64,000 nt of DNA from positions 1 to 64,000 of the forward strand of contig JAYFNX010000018.1 in assembly GCA_034933245.1 (NCBI GenBank). Reading direction: 5' to 3'. Under the pieces are notes generated by a model, which searched no databases, was not told the origin of the DNA, and saw nothing but the letters and a program-made list of their open reading frames with translations. The translations under genes were made by a program, and so were the position numbers. Positions 33,653 to 41,430 of this stretch are shown here, one piece after another. The DNA comes from Pelethousia sp034933245 (GTDB lineage Bacteria > Bacillota > Clostridia > Christensenellales > CAG-138). Position 1 is the first letter of the stretch. Every line of letters starts with the position of its first letter.

Positions 33653-35188
33653 ATGGGTACTATTATCAAGGGAAAGTATCTTCTAACAGACGCACGCTTG
33701 GGCAAAGCGGGCCTGTTGCGGAACGGCGGCGTCTATATCCAGGGCGATACCATTGAAGACGTTGGAGATGCGGACGCGCTCTGCGCCGCGCATCCCGAAG
33801 CGGAGGCGGTGGGAGGGGATTGTTTCGTGCTTCCCGGCATCATAGACGGCCACTCCCATGGCCATGGCCTTTCCCATGTGCAAAGGGGCGTTGGGTTCGA
33901 TTTCCTGGAAAATTCCCTCTATGATTGGACAGGGATGATCGACCTGCCGCCGGACCTAAACGCCAAGATGGAAGCCTGGCGGCATATTCGCAGCGGCTGT
34001 ACTACCTTCCACCATACGGAGATGGGGGTTTGCTGCGATGCGAAGGCTTACGACAAAGCCGCGGCCTCCATTCGCGCTTACAACGAGACGGGGATACGCT
34101 TGGCCTATTCCTACGGTATCCGGGATATAAACGCCCTGGCCTATGACGATGCGGACTTCTATAAGAGCCTGCCTGCCGACCTGCAGCATTTCACCAAAGA
34201 TGCGATATTTTTTGATAAGGCAAAGGCCCGGGCCATGTGCATGGAAACCCTCCAGGGGCTGTTTAGGGATTTCGGGGCTGCCGCAAAAATCTTCCCCGCC
34301 CCCAGCTGGGCCCATGGAGCCACGGACGAATACCTGCTGCTGGCAAAACGATTCGCAGAGGACCATGGCCATCTGCCCATGCATATCCATACGCTGCAAA
34401 CGCCTTACCAACGGGCCTATGGCCTGAAAAAATACGGTATGTCCCTATTGGAACGGCTGAATAAGCTGGGCCTGGTGGATGACGCCCTCTCCTTGGGCCA
34501 TGCGGTATACTTGAACGAGAAGGATGTGGCGCTTCTTGCCGATACACGTGCTTCCATCACCCACCACGCCAGCTGTAACCTGGCCGTGCGGAACGGCATT
34601 TCCCCGGTTTGGTTCCTGCAAAAGGCCGGCGTAAACGTAGCCTTGGGGTTGGACGAAAAATCCATCAACGACGATGCGGACGTTTTCATGGAGATGCGGA
34701 TGATCTTCTACCTCTCCCGCATCGCGGATTTCGGTCTTCTCTCCCCCTCCCTCACGCCCTATGAAGTTTTGGCCATGGGCACCCGCAATGCGGCCCGCTG
34801 CCTCGGCCTGGAAAACGAGGTAGGAGCCCTCCTCCCCGGCATGCGGGCGGATGTAATCACCCTCTCCCTGGATGAAATGGAGCGCGACCCTGCGGTGGTC
34901 CCGGAATTATCCCCCTGCAACATGCTGATCCATCGAGGGCTCGGCAGGCATGTGCGGGATGTCTTTTGCGACGGCAGGCCCATCCTTCGGAAAGGCAAAT
35001 GCCTCACCATGGATGTGGATGCCCTTTACGAGGAAGTACGCGCCATTGCCGGGCTTCCGATGAATCCCGCGCAACGCGCCTTTGCGGACAATATGCAACG
35101 GTTAAAGCCCTATATGCAAGCGTGGAACGCCAACATGCTGGATGGGTTTGAACGAGAGCCCTGGTATCTGGTCAATTCCCGGATCTGA
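33653..35188 (+). CDS. Amidohydrolase family protein (SsnA/TrzF-like metal-dependent hydrolase)
   Basis: A 511-residue amidohydrolase-superfamily enzyme. A short N-terminal beta sandwich (GKYLLTDARL, GGVYIQGDTIEDVG) precedes the TIM barrel: metal site GHSHGHG, a His in LPMHIHTLQTP, LGHAVYLNE, the conserved Asp in NVALGLDEKSINDDADVF, and the closing sandwich PGMRADVITLSLD. This layout is that of deaminases and chlorohydrolases acting on purine- or triazine-like rings; the true substrate is unknown. Two ATGs (33650, 33653) follow AGGAGG; the second has the better spacing. A GntR regulator lies downstream on the same strand and may control it. Confidence 0.82.
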   Translation: MGTIIKGKYLLTDARLGKAGLLRNGGVYIQGDTIEDVGDADALCAAHPEAEAVGGDCFVLPGIIDGHSHGHGLSHVQRGVGFDFLENSLYDWTGMIDLPPDLNAKMEAWRHIRSGCTTFHHTEMGVCCDAKAYDKAAASIRAYNETGIRLAYSYGIRDINALAYDDADFYKSLPADLQHFTKDAIFFDKAKARAMCMETLQGLFRDFGAAAKIFPAPSWAHGATDEYLLLAKRFAEDHGHLPMHIHTLQTPYQRAYGLKKYGMSLLERLNKLGLVDDALSLGHAVYLNEKDVALLADTRASITHHASCNLAVRNGISPVWFLQKAGVNVALGLDEKSINDDADVFMEMRMIFYLSRIADFGLLSPSLTPYEVLAMGTRNAARCLGLENEVGALLPGMRADVITLSLDEMERDPAVVPELSPCNMLIHRGLGRHVRDVFCDGRPILRKGKCLTMDVDALYEEVRAIAGLPMNPAQRAFADNMQRLKPYMQAWNANMLDGFEREPWYLVNSRI

Positions 35189-35220
35189 AGCGGGCGTTCT
35201 CCCGCCCATGCGCATTTCTC

Positions 35221-35250
35221 TTGACAAACCGCCTGTTTCTATGCCACTAT
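35221..35250 (+). promoter_or_regulatory. Possible promoter of the second GntR gene
   Basis: TTGACA at 35221-35226 with a weak -10 (CACTAT, 35245-35250) 18 bases on. A GC-rich stem (near 35284-35311) that may terminate the amidohydrolase transcript follows, so the use of this promoter is uncertain. The rest of the 294-base gap shows nothing else. Confidence 0.35.
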
Positions 35251-35482
35251 ATCAAAGGTGTTGTGGCCCCATAGATTACCGGCCGCGCGCTAAATTTGCA
35301 GTGCGCGGTCTTTCGGGCATGGGCTCTTGCTGCTTATGCTCGGGTTGCTCGCGATTTTCTGCGCGTTGCCCGTACCCCCACGGAAAGCGGGAACGGTTTG
35401 CCTCTTCCCTTGCTTTGTCCCTGTTTTGGCATGCAGTTTATACGTTTCGTCCCAGTTTATAATATGAAAGGAATATCTACCA

Positions 35483-36238
35483 GTGTCCACAAATCGAACA
35501 CGGCAGTCCGACCGCGAATATGCGTATAAGACCATAAAAGCCGCTATCTGCAACGGCGAAATCTTGCCGGGAGAGCGTATTGTGGAAACCACTTACGCCG
35601 AAATGCTCAACCTAAGCCGTACCCCCATTCGGGAAGCCATCCGCATGCTGGAGCAGGACAGCCTAATTGAATTCATTCCCAAACGGGGCGCCATGGCACG
35701 CCGCTTGCCCTCGGAAGATGTGATTGAGCAGGTTTACTCCATTCGCAAGGCCGTGCAGCTCGCTTTTACCGAAAGAACCATCGCCTGCATGAGCGAAGAG
35801 CAGCTTGCCGCCATGGACGTGTGCAACCAAGCTTGCCTGGAGGCTTTGGAAGCGGATAACATGGAGCTGTTTTTTGACAACTACGACCATTCCAACTGTA
35901 TTTTGCAGGAGGGAACCCAAGCGCCTTTGGCCACGGCAGTATTGCACCAGGTCAACAATTATGAGCCTATCTCCTCCCTCTCCAGCGGCTTTAGCCGCAC
36001 CACCAACAGCAAGCTTAGGGAAATAGCCCTTCCCGACCGTGCCCGCAGAGAGGAAGCCGTTCAAGAGCATCTCCTCATAGCGGATGCCATTCGGGCCAAG
36101 GATGTGGAGAAGCTGCGGGAAGCTTTAACCGTGCATGTTGAGAAGGCCAAATATGCCTGTTTTAAGGGCATTCATAACCTTCAGGAACATTATAAGCTCG
36201 AATCCGGGCATCACTATCTTACACGCACGGACCAATAA
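35483..36238 (+). CDS. GntR family regulator with FCD domain
   Basis: A 251-residue GntR/FadR-type regulator. The winged helix is at about 8-72 (YAYKTIKAAICNGEILPGER, LNLSRTPIREAIRMLEQDSL, IPKRGAMARRL) and the C-terminal FCD domain has the metal-ligand helix in YDHSNCIL and the ending EEAVQEHLLIADAIRAKD. The ligand is probably a carboxylate or amino acid. GTG start with AAAGGAA nine bases before. It follows the amidohydrolase gene after 294 bases and may regulate it, but no shared operator was recognised. Confidence 0.85.
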   Translation: MSTNRTRQSDREYAYKTIKAAICNGEILPGERIVETTYAEMLNLSRTPIREAIRMLEQDSLIEFIPKRGAMARRLPSEDVIEQVYSIRKAVQLAFTERTIACMSEEQLAAMDVCNQACLEALEADNMELFFDNYDHSNCILQEGTQAPLATAVLHQVNNYEPISSLSSGFSRTTNSKLREIALPDRARREEAVQEHLLIADAIRAKDVEKLREALTVHVEKAKYACFKGIHNLQEHYKLESGHHYLTRTDQ

Positions 36239-36264
36239 ACGGCGCCGGTTCTTACCCGGAAGAT

Positions 36265-36290
36265 CCCAGGGAGAATCCCCTGGGCATTTT
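36265..36290 (+). terminator. Terminator of the GntR gene
   Basis: CCCAGGG and CCCTGGG form a 7-bp stem around AGAATC, followed by CATTTT. Confidence 0.75.
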
Positions 36291-36501
36291 CATATAGAGC
36301 ACGTCTCGCCCCCGCCCTGGGCCTTGTCGTTTGTTCCTGTTTCATTTTTTTGATTATGTTTCTTAGATTTTCTCCCCCGTTTATAATGGAGGCCTGTTTC
36401 TTAATCTTTCCTAATCGTTTCGAGTTTTGATGCGTGTCGCAATTCGAGTGTGTTATAATAAAAGCTACATAATTTATTAAATTACAGGAGGTTTATCGGT
36501 C

Positions 36502-37773
36502 ATGGGTATTATTAAGGCAGTCATAGGCGCTGTGGGCGGCGGCTTGGCGGATCAGTGGCTTGAGGTCCTGGAAGCGAATGACATGGGCCAAAACACAGTG
36601 TTTACCAGTGGCATCGCGGTACGTAAAGATGATAAGCGCGGCTCCAACACCAAAGCTACCGAAGCCACCATCTCCGATGGCTCTATCATCCACGTATACG
36701 ACAATCAGTTCATGCTGCTGGTGGATGGGGGTAAGGTGGTAGACTATACCGCGGAGCCCGGTTATTATAAGGTGCAAAATTCCTCCATGCCCAGCATGTT
36801 TAACGGCCAGTTGGGCGATACGCTCAAGGAAACCTTCTCCCGTATCAAATACGGCGGCGTACCCAGCAGCAAGCAAAAGGCCTTTTTTATTAACCTGCAG
36901 GAAATTAAGGGCATCAAATTCGGCACCCGCAACCCCATCAACTATTTTGATACCTTCTATAATTCCGAACTCTTTCTTCGGGCCCACGGCACCTATTCCA
37001 TCAAGATAACAGACCCCCTCAAGTTCTACCAGGAGGCTATTCCCCGAAATGCAGACCGGGTGGAGATGGATGAGGTAAACGAGCAATATCTCAACGAGTT
37101 CCTGGAAGCGCTCCAGGCCGCGATCAACCAGATGAGCGCCGATGGTGCCCGGATCTCCCATGTGACCAGCAAGGCCCGGGAGCTTTCCAAATACATGTCC
37201 CAAACCCTGGATGAGGATTGGAAGCAGCTGCGCGGTATGGAGGTTCTCTCCGTGGGCTTGGGCAGCATATCCTACGACGAGGAGAGCCAAAAGCTCATCA
37301 ACATGCGCAACCAGGGCGCCATGCTGGGCGACCCAAACGTACGCGAGGGCTATGTGCAGGGCGCTATCGCCCGGGGCATGGAAGCGGCCGGTTCCAACGA
37401 AGGCGGCGCCGCCACTGCCTTTATGGGCATGGGCATCGGCATGAACGCCACCGGCGGCGCTGCTGCGGCCTTTACCCAGAGCAACCAGGCCCAGATGCAT
37501 CAGCAGGCCGTTACAAGCGCCATGGCCGGCGGCTGGAGCTGTGCCTGTGGCGCAACGAACAGCGCGGATGCAAAATTCTGTTCCAAATGCGGCCAGAAAA
37601 AACCCGAGGCCGAAGGTGGCTGGACCTGCTCCTGTGGGGCCGTGAACCCCGCCCAGGCCAAATTCTGCCCCGCTTGCGGGTCCAAAAAGCCTGCGGGTAG
37701 CTTCTGTCCCGGCTGCGGCCAATCCATCCTGCCGGATACGAAATTCTGCCCCAACTGCGGCCAAAAAATATAA
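36502..37773 (+). CDS. ydjI: SPFH-domain protein with C-terminal zinc ribbons (YdjI-like)
   Basis: A 423-residue protein. Residues 1-290 form an SPFH/band-7-like region as in B. subtilis YdjI (ADQWLEVLEANDMGQNTVF, GTRNPINYFD, HGTYSIKITDPLKFYQ). A Gly/Ala/Met-rich stretch leads to three zinc ribbons at about 348-423 (WSCACGATNSADAKFCSKCG, then CSCG...FCPACG, then FCPGCG...FCPNCG). In B. subtilis YdjI helps bring PspA to stressed membranes together with YdjG and YdjH. First gene of a three-gene operon. GGAGG ribosome site; extended -10 TGTTATAAT at 36451-36459. Confidence 0.85.
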   Translation: MGIIKAVIGAVGGGLADQWLEVLEANDMGQNTVFTSGIAVRKDDKRGSNTKATEATISDGSIIHVYDNQFMLLVDGGKVVDYTAEPGYYKVQNSSMPSMFNGQLGDTLKETFSRIKYGGVPSSKQKAFFINLQEIKGIKFGTRNPINYFDTFYNSELFLRAHGTYSIKITDPLKFYQEAIPRNADRVEMDEVNEQYLNEFLEALQAAINQMSADGARISHVTSKARELSKYMSQTLDEDWKQLRGMEVLSVGLGSISYDEESQKLINMRNQGAMLGDPNVREGYVQGAIARGMEAAGSNEGGAATAFMGMGIGMNATGGAAAAFTQSNQAQMHQQAVTSAMAGGWSCACGATNSADAKFCSKCGQKKPEAEGGWTCSCGAVNPAQAKFCPACGSKKPAGSFCPGCGQSILPDTKFCPNCGQKI

Positions 37774-37848
37774 GGAGCTCCGTCCTGCCAGCCTTTCGCT
37801 TATCCGGACGGATATTTCAGCCAACATTTTGATTACAAGGAGACGTTT

Positions 37849-38931
37849 ATGGCTGTTGTGACCTATAAATGCCCCAACTGCGACGCGGAGCTCACATTCC
37901 GACCGAAATCCGAGGATTTCGGCTGCGAATACTGCGGAGCAGCCTATTCGGAGGCACAGCTTTTAGAAATCGCCCAAAAGCAAGGGATCGGTGCGGATCA
38001 GCCCGGCAGCGCCGATGCCGACGCCCCTGCGGACGGTGCGAACCAGGATGAATTTGCGCAGCAGGCGGTGCTCTATACTTGCCCCAGTTGCGGAGCGGAA
38101 ATCGTAACCGATGCTACCACTGCCGCTTCCATTTGTTTTTACTGCCACAACCCCGTTATCCTGAGCGGCCGTCTTTCCGGAACCTATGCGCCGGATTGCC
38201 TGATCCCCTTCTCCATCGATAAAGGGGATGTGAAGGCGCGGCTTCTAGCCTGGTGCAAGAAGAAAAAGTTCATACGGGAAGATTTTTGTTCGGAAATGCA
38301 GATGGAAAAGCTTTCCGGCGTGTACTTCCCATTCTGGCTTATGGATGGCAAAGCGGATGTGCACATGAGCGCGGAAGGCCGTTCCCTCCGGGTATGGCGC
38401 GTGGGAGATATGGAATACACCGAAACCAGCACCTATGCTTTGGAGCGGGGCGGCTCGGTGGATTTTAAGGAAATTACCATGCGGGCTTTGAGCCGGGACG
38501 ACGTCCGGCTCCTGGAAGGGCTTTATCCCTATGATCTCTCCGCGCTCAAGCCCTTCAACATGGGTTTCCTTTCCGGTTTCCTGGCAGAAAAGCGCAACGT
38601 GGAAAAAGACGCTGCGCAGCCCCAGGCCCATAAGATCATGGCGGAAAGCGCCCAAACCCTGTTGCGGGATACCACCGGCGGTTACGGCACCGTCACCACC
38701 CGCAACTTCTCCTCCACCCCCTCCTCCGAAAGTTGGCGCTACGCCCTTCTTCCCGCCTGGATGCTCACATACCGTTACAATGACGAGCTCTATTATTTTG
38801 CGATGAACGGCCAGACCGGCCAAGTTGCCGGCCGGGTTCCCGCCAGCCCCAAAAAGCTCTGGATGCTCTTTGGCGGCGTGGCCGCCGGGGTGTTCCTCAT
38901 CGCCTTGCTGATAGGAGGGCTGTTCCTATGA
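37849..38931 (+). CDS. ydjG: Zinc-ribbon membrane protein (YdjG-like)
   Basis: A 360-residue protein with two N-terminal zinc ribbons (YKCPNCDAELTF...CEYCG and YTCPSCGAEIV...CFYCHNP), a beta-rich central domain (VYFPFWLMDGKADVHMSAEG, PAWMLTYRYNDELYYFAMNG) and one C-terminal transmembrane helix at about 337-358. This is the layout of B. subtilis YdjG, the membrane partner of YdjI/YdjH. AAGGAG precedes the ATG. Its stop overlaps the start of the TPM gene by four bases. It probably assembles with the SPFH protein at the membrane. Confidence 0.82.
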   Translation: MAVVTYKCPNCDAELTFRPKSEDFGCEYCGAAYSEAQLLEIAQKQGIGADQPGSADADAPADGANQDEFAQQAVLYTCPSCGAEIVTDATTAASICFYCHNPVILSGRLSGTYAPDCLIPFSIDKGDVKARLLAWCKKKKFIREDFCSEMQMEKLSGVYFPFWLMDGKADVHMSAEGRSLRVWRVGDMEYTETSTYALERGGSVDFKEITMRALSRDDVRLLEGLYPYDLSALKPFNMGFLSGFLAEKRNVEKDAAQPQAHKIMAESAQTLLRDTTGGYGTVTTRNFSSTPSSESWRYALLPAWMLTYRYNDELYYFAMNGQTGQVAGRVPASPKKLWMLFGGVAAGVFLIALLIGGLFL

Positions 38932-39818
38932 TGGTAAGAAACAGGCTTATGGCCATTTTGCTGGCTGTTTTGCTTCTTTTTGCTTCCTCGGCCGCCTTAG
39001 CTGTGGAGGAACCCCGGGTGTACGACCAAGCGGGGCTTCTCAGCACCGCTGAGGTGGACCTTTTGGAGGAGCGGATCGCGGAGCTGCGAAACTCCCTGGG
39101 TGTGGACATCGTGCTGCTTACGGCGGACGAGGGTGTGTACGACACCACGGACTACGCCGATATGTTCTATGAAAACAACGGTTTCGGCGCGGGGGATAAC
39201 GCTTCGGGCGTGCTCTTCTTCATCGATATGCAAAACCGGGTTTCCTGGATCTCCACAACGGGGAATATGATCGATTACATCGACGATCCGCGAGAAGAGA
39301 TGATTCTGGACGACCAGGCGGCCTATCTGGCTGACGGCGACTTTTACGGTGCCTTTTCCGTGGCCCTGGACTGGACCGATTCCTTTGTGACGGACGGCGT
39401 GGGCGCGGGCCATTATGCTTACGACGAGGAAAGCGGCCAGATTCTGGACCCCGGCACATACGGCTCGGACGTTACCTATGAAAGCGCGTATGTGGAGGAA
39501 GGCTTCCGCATCGGCGTTCTGGGCGTGCTGGTTTGCCTGGCGTTGGGCGCGGGGGCCGGGTTTATTGCCCGCGCCATCGTTCAACACATCTATAATAAAG
39601 ATTTTAAGGCCGTATCCTACGCTTTCCGGGAAAAAAGCAGCCTGAACCTCACCATAAACTCCAGCGTGTGCACTGGAAAATTCGTCACGACCCGGATCAT
39701 CCCCAAGGCTGAAGATTCCAACCGCAGCGGTGGGGGCGGCAGCTTTGGCGGCGGCGGCAGCGGCGTGCACCACTCTTCCGGCGGCGGCTCCCACGGTGGC
39801 GGGGGGCGCGGTTTTTAG
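38928..39818 (+). CDS. ydjH: TPM-domain protein (YdjH-like)
   Basis: A 296-residue protein with a signal peptide (AILLAVLLLFASSAALA), then an extracytoplasmic TPM domain (VYDQAGLLSTAEVDLLEERI, GVDIVLLTADE, NASGVLFFIDMQNRVSWIST), a transmembrane helix near 196-217 and a cytoplasmic tail ending in Gly/Ser/His repeats (SGGGGSFGGGG). The TPM fold is shared with YdjH of B. subtilis and photosystem II repair factors. Third gene of the operon with the SPFH and zinc-ribbon proteins; GGAGGG precedes the start. An upstream pspA, present in B. subtilis, is absent. Confidence 0.85.
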   Translation: MMVRNRLMAILLAVLLLFASSAALAVEEPRVYDQAGLLSTAEVDLLEERIAELRNSLGVDIVLLTADEGVYDTTDYADMFYENNGFGAGDNASGVLFFIDMQNRVSWISTTGNMIDYIDDPREEMILDDQAAYLADGDFYGAFSVALDWTDSFVTDGVGAGHYAYDEESGQILDPGTYGSDVTYESAYVEEGFRIGVLGVLVCLALGAGAGFIARAIVQHIYNKDFKAVSYAFREKSSLNLTINSSVCTGKFVTTRIIPKAEDSNRSGGGGSFGGGGSGVHHSSGGGSHGGGGRGF

Positions 39819-39925
39819 GATGTCCCTTTCCCGGCGGCCTTAAGCGCATTCCTTCGTTTTTCCCTTGCGAGCTATGGGGCCTCCCGTTTTTAAAAAATTG
39901 CTTTGTTTTCCCTTGGTAGATAAAA

Positions 39926-39965
39926 GAAGTCCCCGCCGGAGACCGGCCGGGGACTTCCTTTTCTT
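39926..39965 (+). terminator. Terminator after the SPFH-TPM operon
   Basis: GTCCCCGCCGG pairs with CCGGCCGGGGAC (one bulged C), followed by TTCCTTTTCTTTT. Confidence 0.8.
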
Positions 39966-39973
39966 TTACCGCG

Positions 39974-40147
39974 TTAGCGCGCCTTATAGCTTCCACACAA
40001 GCTCTCGTCGCATGCTTCACCCGTATGGCATCCGCTCATGGGTTCCACATCGATGCGGTCGAGATCGCAGCTTTGGCCACTTTTGTTGTATGCGCAACTC
40101 GTCACGCGGCAGCCAATCGTTTGGCAGCCAACCTTGGACTTAGACAT
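39974..40147 (-). CDS. DUF1540 small cysteine-rich protein
   Basis: A 57-residue protein with eight cysteines. The pattern VGCQTIGCRVTSCAYN, then SCDLDRIDVEP and a second cysteine group (SGCHTGEACDESLCGSY) matches DUF1540, found in many spore-forming Firmicutes and thought to bind a metal. The ATG at 40147 is preceded by GGGAGGT; the stop is TAA at 39974-39976. It lies between convergent operon ends and is probably a single-gene unit. Function unknown; sporulation-associated expression has been seen for relatives in general. Confidence 0.85.
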   Translation of the reverse strand: MSKSKVGCQTIGCRVTSCAYNKSGQSCDLDRIDVEPMSGCHTGEACDESLCGSYKAR

Positions 40148-40222
40148 ACACTACCTCCCGTACTTGGTAGCTCTAGTATGCTTCCGGGGGCAAGGTTTAT
40201 GTTAGGGAATAAATGGAAGGGT

Positions 40223-41191
40223 CTATATCTGCACCTGCCGCAGCCAGTCCGCCAGATCCGCGCCCTCTGCGCCGCCCAACTCCGAAGCGGCCGCCGCCAG
40301 TTCCTCCGGCGCAAAGCGAACGTTTCGCAAGGCGGCCGGAATGCCCAGAATAAACGCCTCATCCATGGCATCGCTGTAGACATGCGCATCCAAGATGCGC
40401 CCTTGGGAAAGGGCGAGCTGCAGCGTTATGCCGCCCCAGGCAAACCTGGTTTCCAGCTCCAGATCGAAGGTGGGCGAGCTTCCCATCCGCCATTCCCAGG
40501 AACTGTATTTTTCTTGTTTTTTTTCTAAAATATTTTGATCCAAATCCGTTTCTTGCAGCGTGGTATACGCCCCGTATTCCTTCTCGAACGCGGCCATCAC
40601 GGCTTGCCGCACGGCCGCAACCGTGAGCCCCGGCACGCATTCCGCCAGGTTGCACACCCGGCTGCGCACGCTTTCCACGCCCTTGGCCGCCAGCTTTGCC
40701 TTGGAGGGCATCAGATAAGCCGAGAGCTTGCTCATATCCACATCCACCAGGATGGTGCCGTGATGCATGCCCGTCTCTTGGGAATAGCGGAAGGCGTTCC
40801 CGGAAAATTTGGCGCCGCTATCCGTCACAATGTCGTTTCGGCCCGTAAAATCCGCGGCGATGCCCAAGCTGCGGACCGCCTGGATAATTACGCCAAGCTG
40901 CCGCCTTAAATCATAGGCAGCGCGGGGGGTGATGAAGGTGAAGTTCAAATTCCCCATATCATGAAATACCGCGCCGCCGCCGGAGGAACGCCGGGCCAGC
41001 CGGCCGCCCGCCGCCTCCAGCGCCTCAATGCGGCATTCTTTCCATGCGTTCTGGTTGCGGCCAATAACCACCGTGTTCTGGTTCTGCCATAAATACAGGC
41101 ACGTGCCACCGCCGGTCCTCTCAAAAAGAAGTTCTTCCAGGGCTAAATTGCGCCAGGGATTTATGCATCCGGTGTCTATAAAATGATTCAT
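40223..41191 (-). CDS. lplA: Lipoate-protein ligase A
   Basis: A 322-residue ligase that attaches lipoate (via lipoyl-AMP) to carrier proteins such as GcvH or E2 subunits. Family motifs: NPWRNLALEELLF, VVIGRNQNAWKE, the substrate loop RRSSGGGAVFHDMGN, and KFSGNAFRY with the catalytic Lys nearby, plus HHGTILVDVDM and a C-terminal accessory domain from about 240. No lipoylated enzyme is encoded in the window. It diverges from the glycogen operon. Confidence 0.92.
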   Translation of the reverse strand: MNHFIDTGCINPWRNLALEELLFERTGGGTCLYLWQNQNTVVIGRNQNAWKECRIEALEAAGGRLARRSSGGGAVFHDMGNLNFTFITPRAAYDLRRQLGVIIQAVRSLGIAADFTGRNDIVTDSGAKFSGNAFRYSQETGMHHGTILVDVDMSKLSAYLMPSKAKLAAKGVESVRSRVCNLAECVPGLTVAAVRQAVMAAFEKEYGAYTTLQETDLDQNILEKKQEKYSSWEWRMGSSPTFDLELETRFAWGGITLQLALSQGRILDAHVYSDAMDEAFILGIPAALRNVRFAPEELAAAASELGGAEGADLADWLRQVQI

Positions 41192-41343
41192 CCGCGTACC
41201 TGCCTTGCTTTTTTTGTTAAATATTACTATACTAGAGTTAGAAGGAGGCGTGATATCCCTACCTGTGCGTTATGTGCGTTACTCCCTAAGTATATTACAT
41301 ATTTTTCTACCAAACAAACCATTTTTCCCTGGGCTCTCCATCC

Positions 41344-41373
41344 TTGCCTTGATGGGCCCATTGATGATAAAAT
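41344..41373 (+). promoter_or_regulatory. Possible promoter of the glycogen operon
   Basis: TTGCCT (41344-41349) and TAAAAT (41368-41373) with an 18-base spacer, about 55 bases before the glgB start. A frame in the 240-base leader preceded by AAGGAGG near 41242 could also encode a short peptide; I do not call it. Confidence 0.45.
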
Positions 41374-41430
41374 GTAAAAATGAAATTGCAAGGTCTATTG
41401 CCATCAAAAAAGTGATATGCGAGGTCAGCT

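Noticed and set aside
36493..37827. Minus-strand frame of 444 codons
   Set aside because: It is antisense to the SPFH/zinc-ribbon gene and has no recognisable domain.
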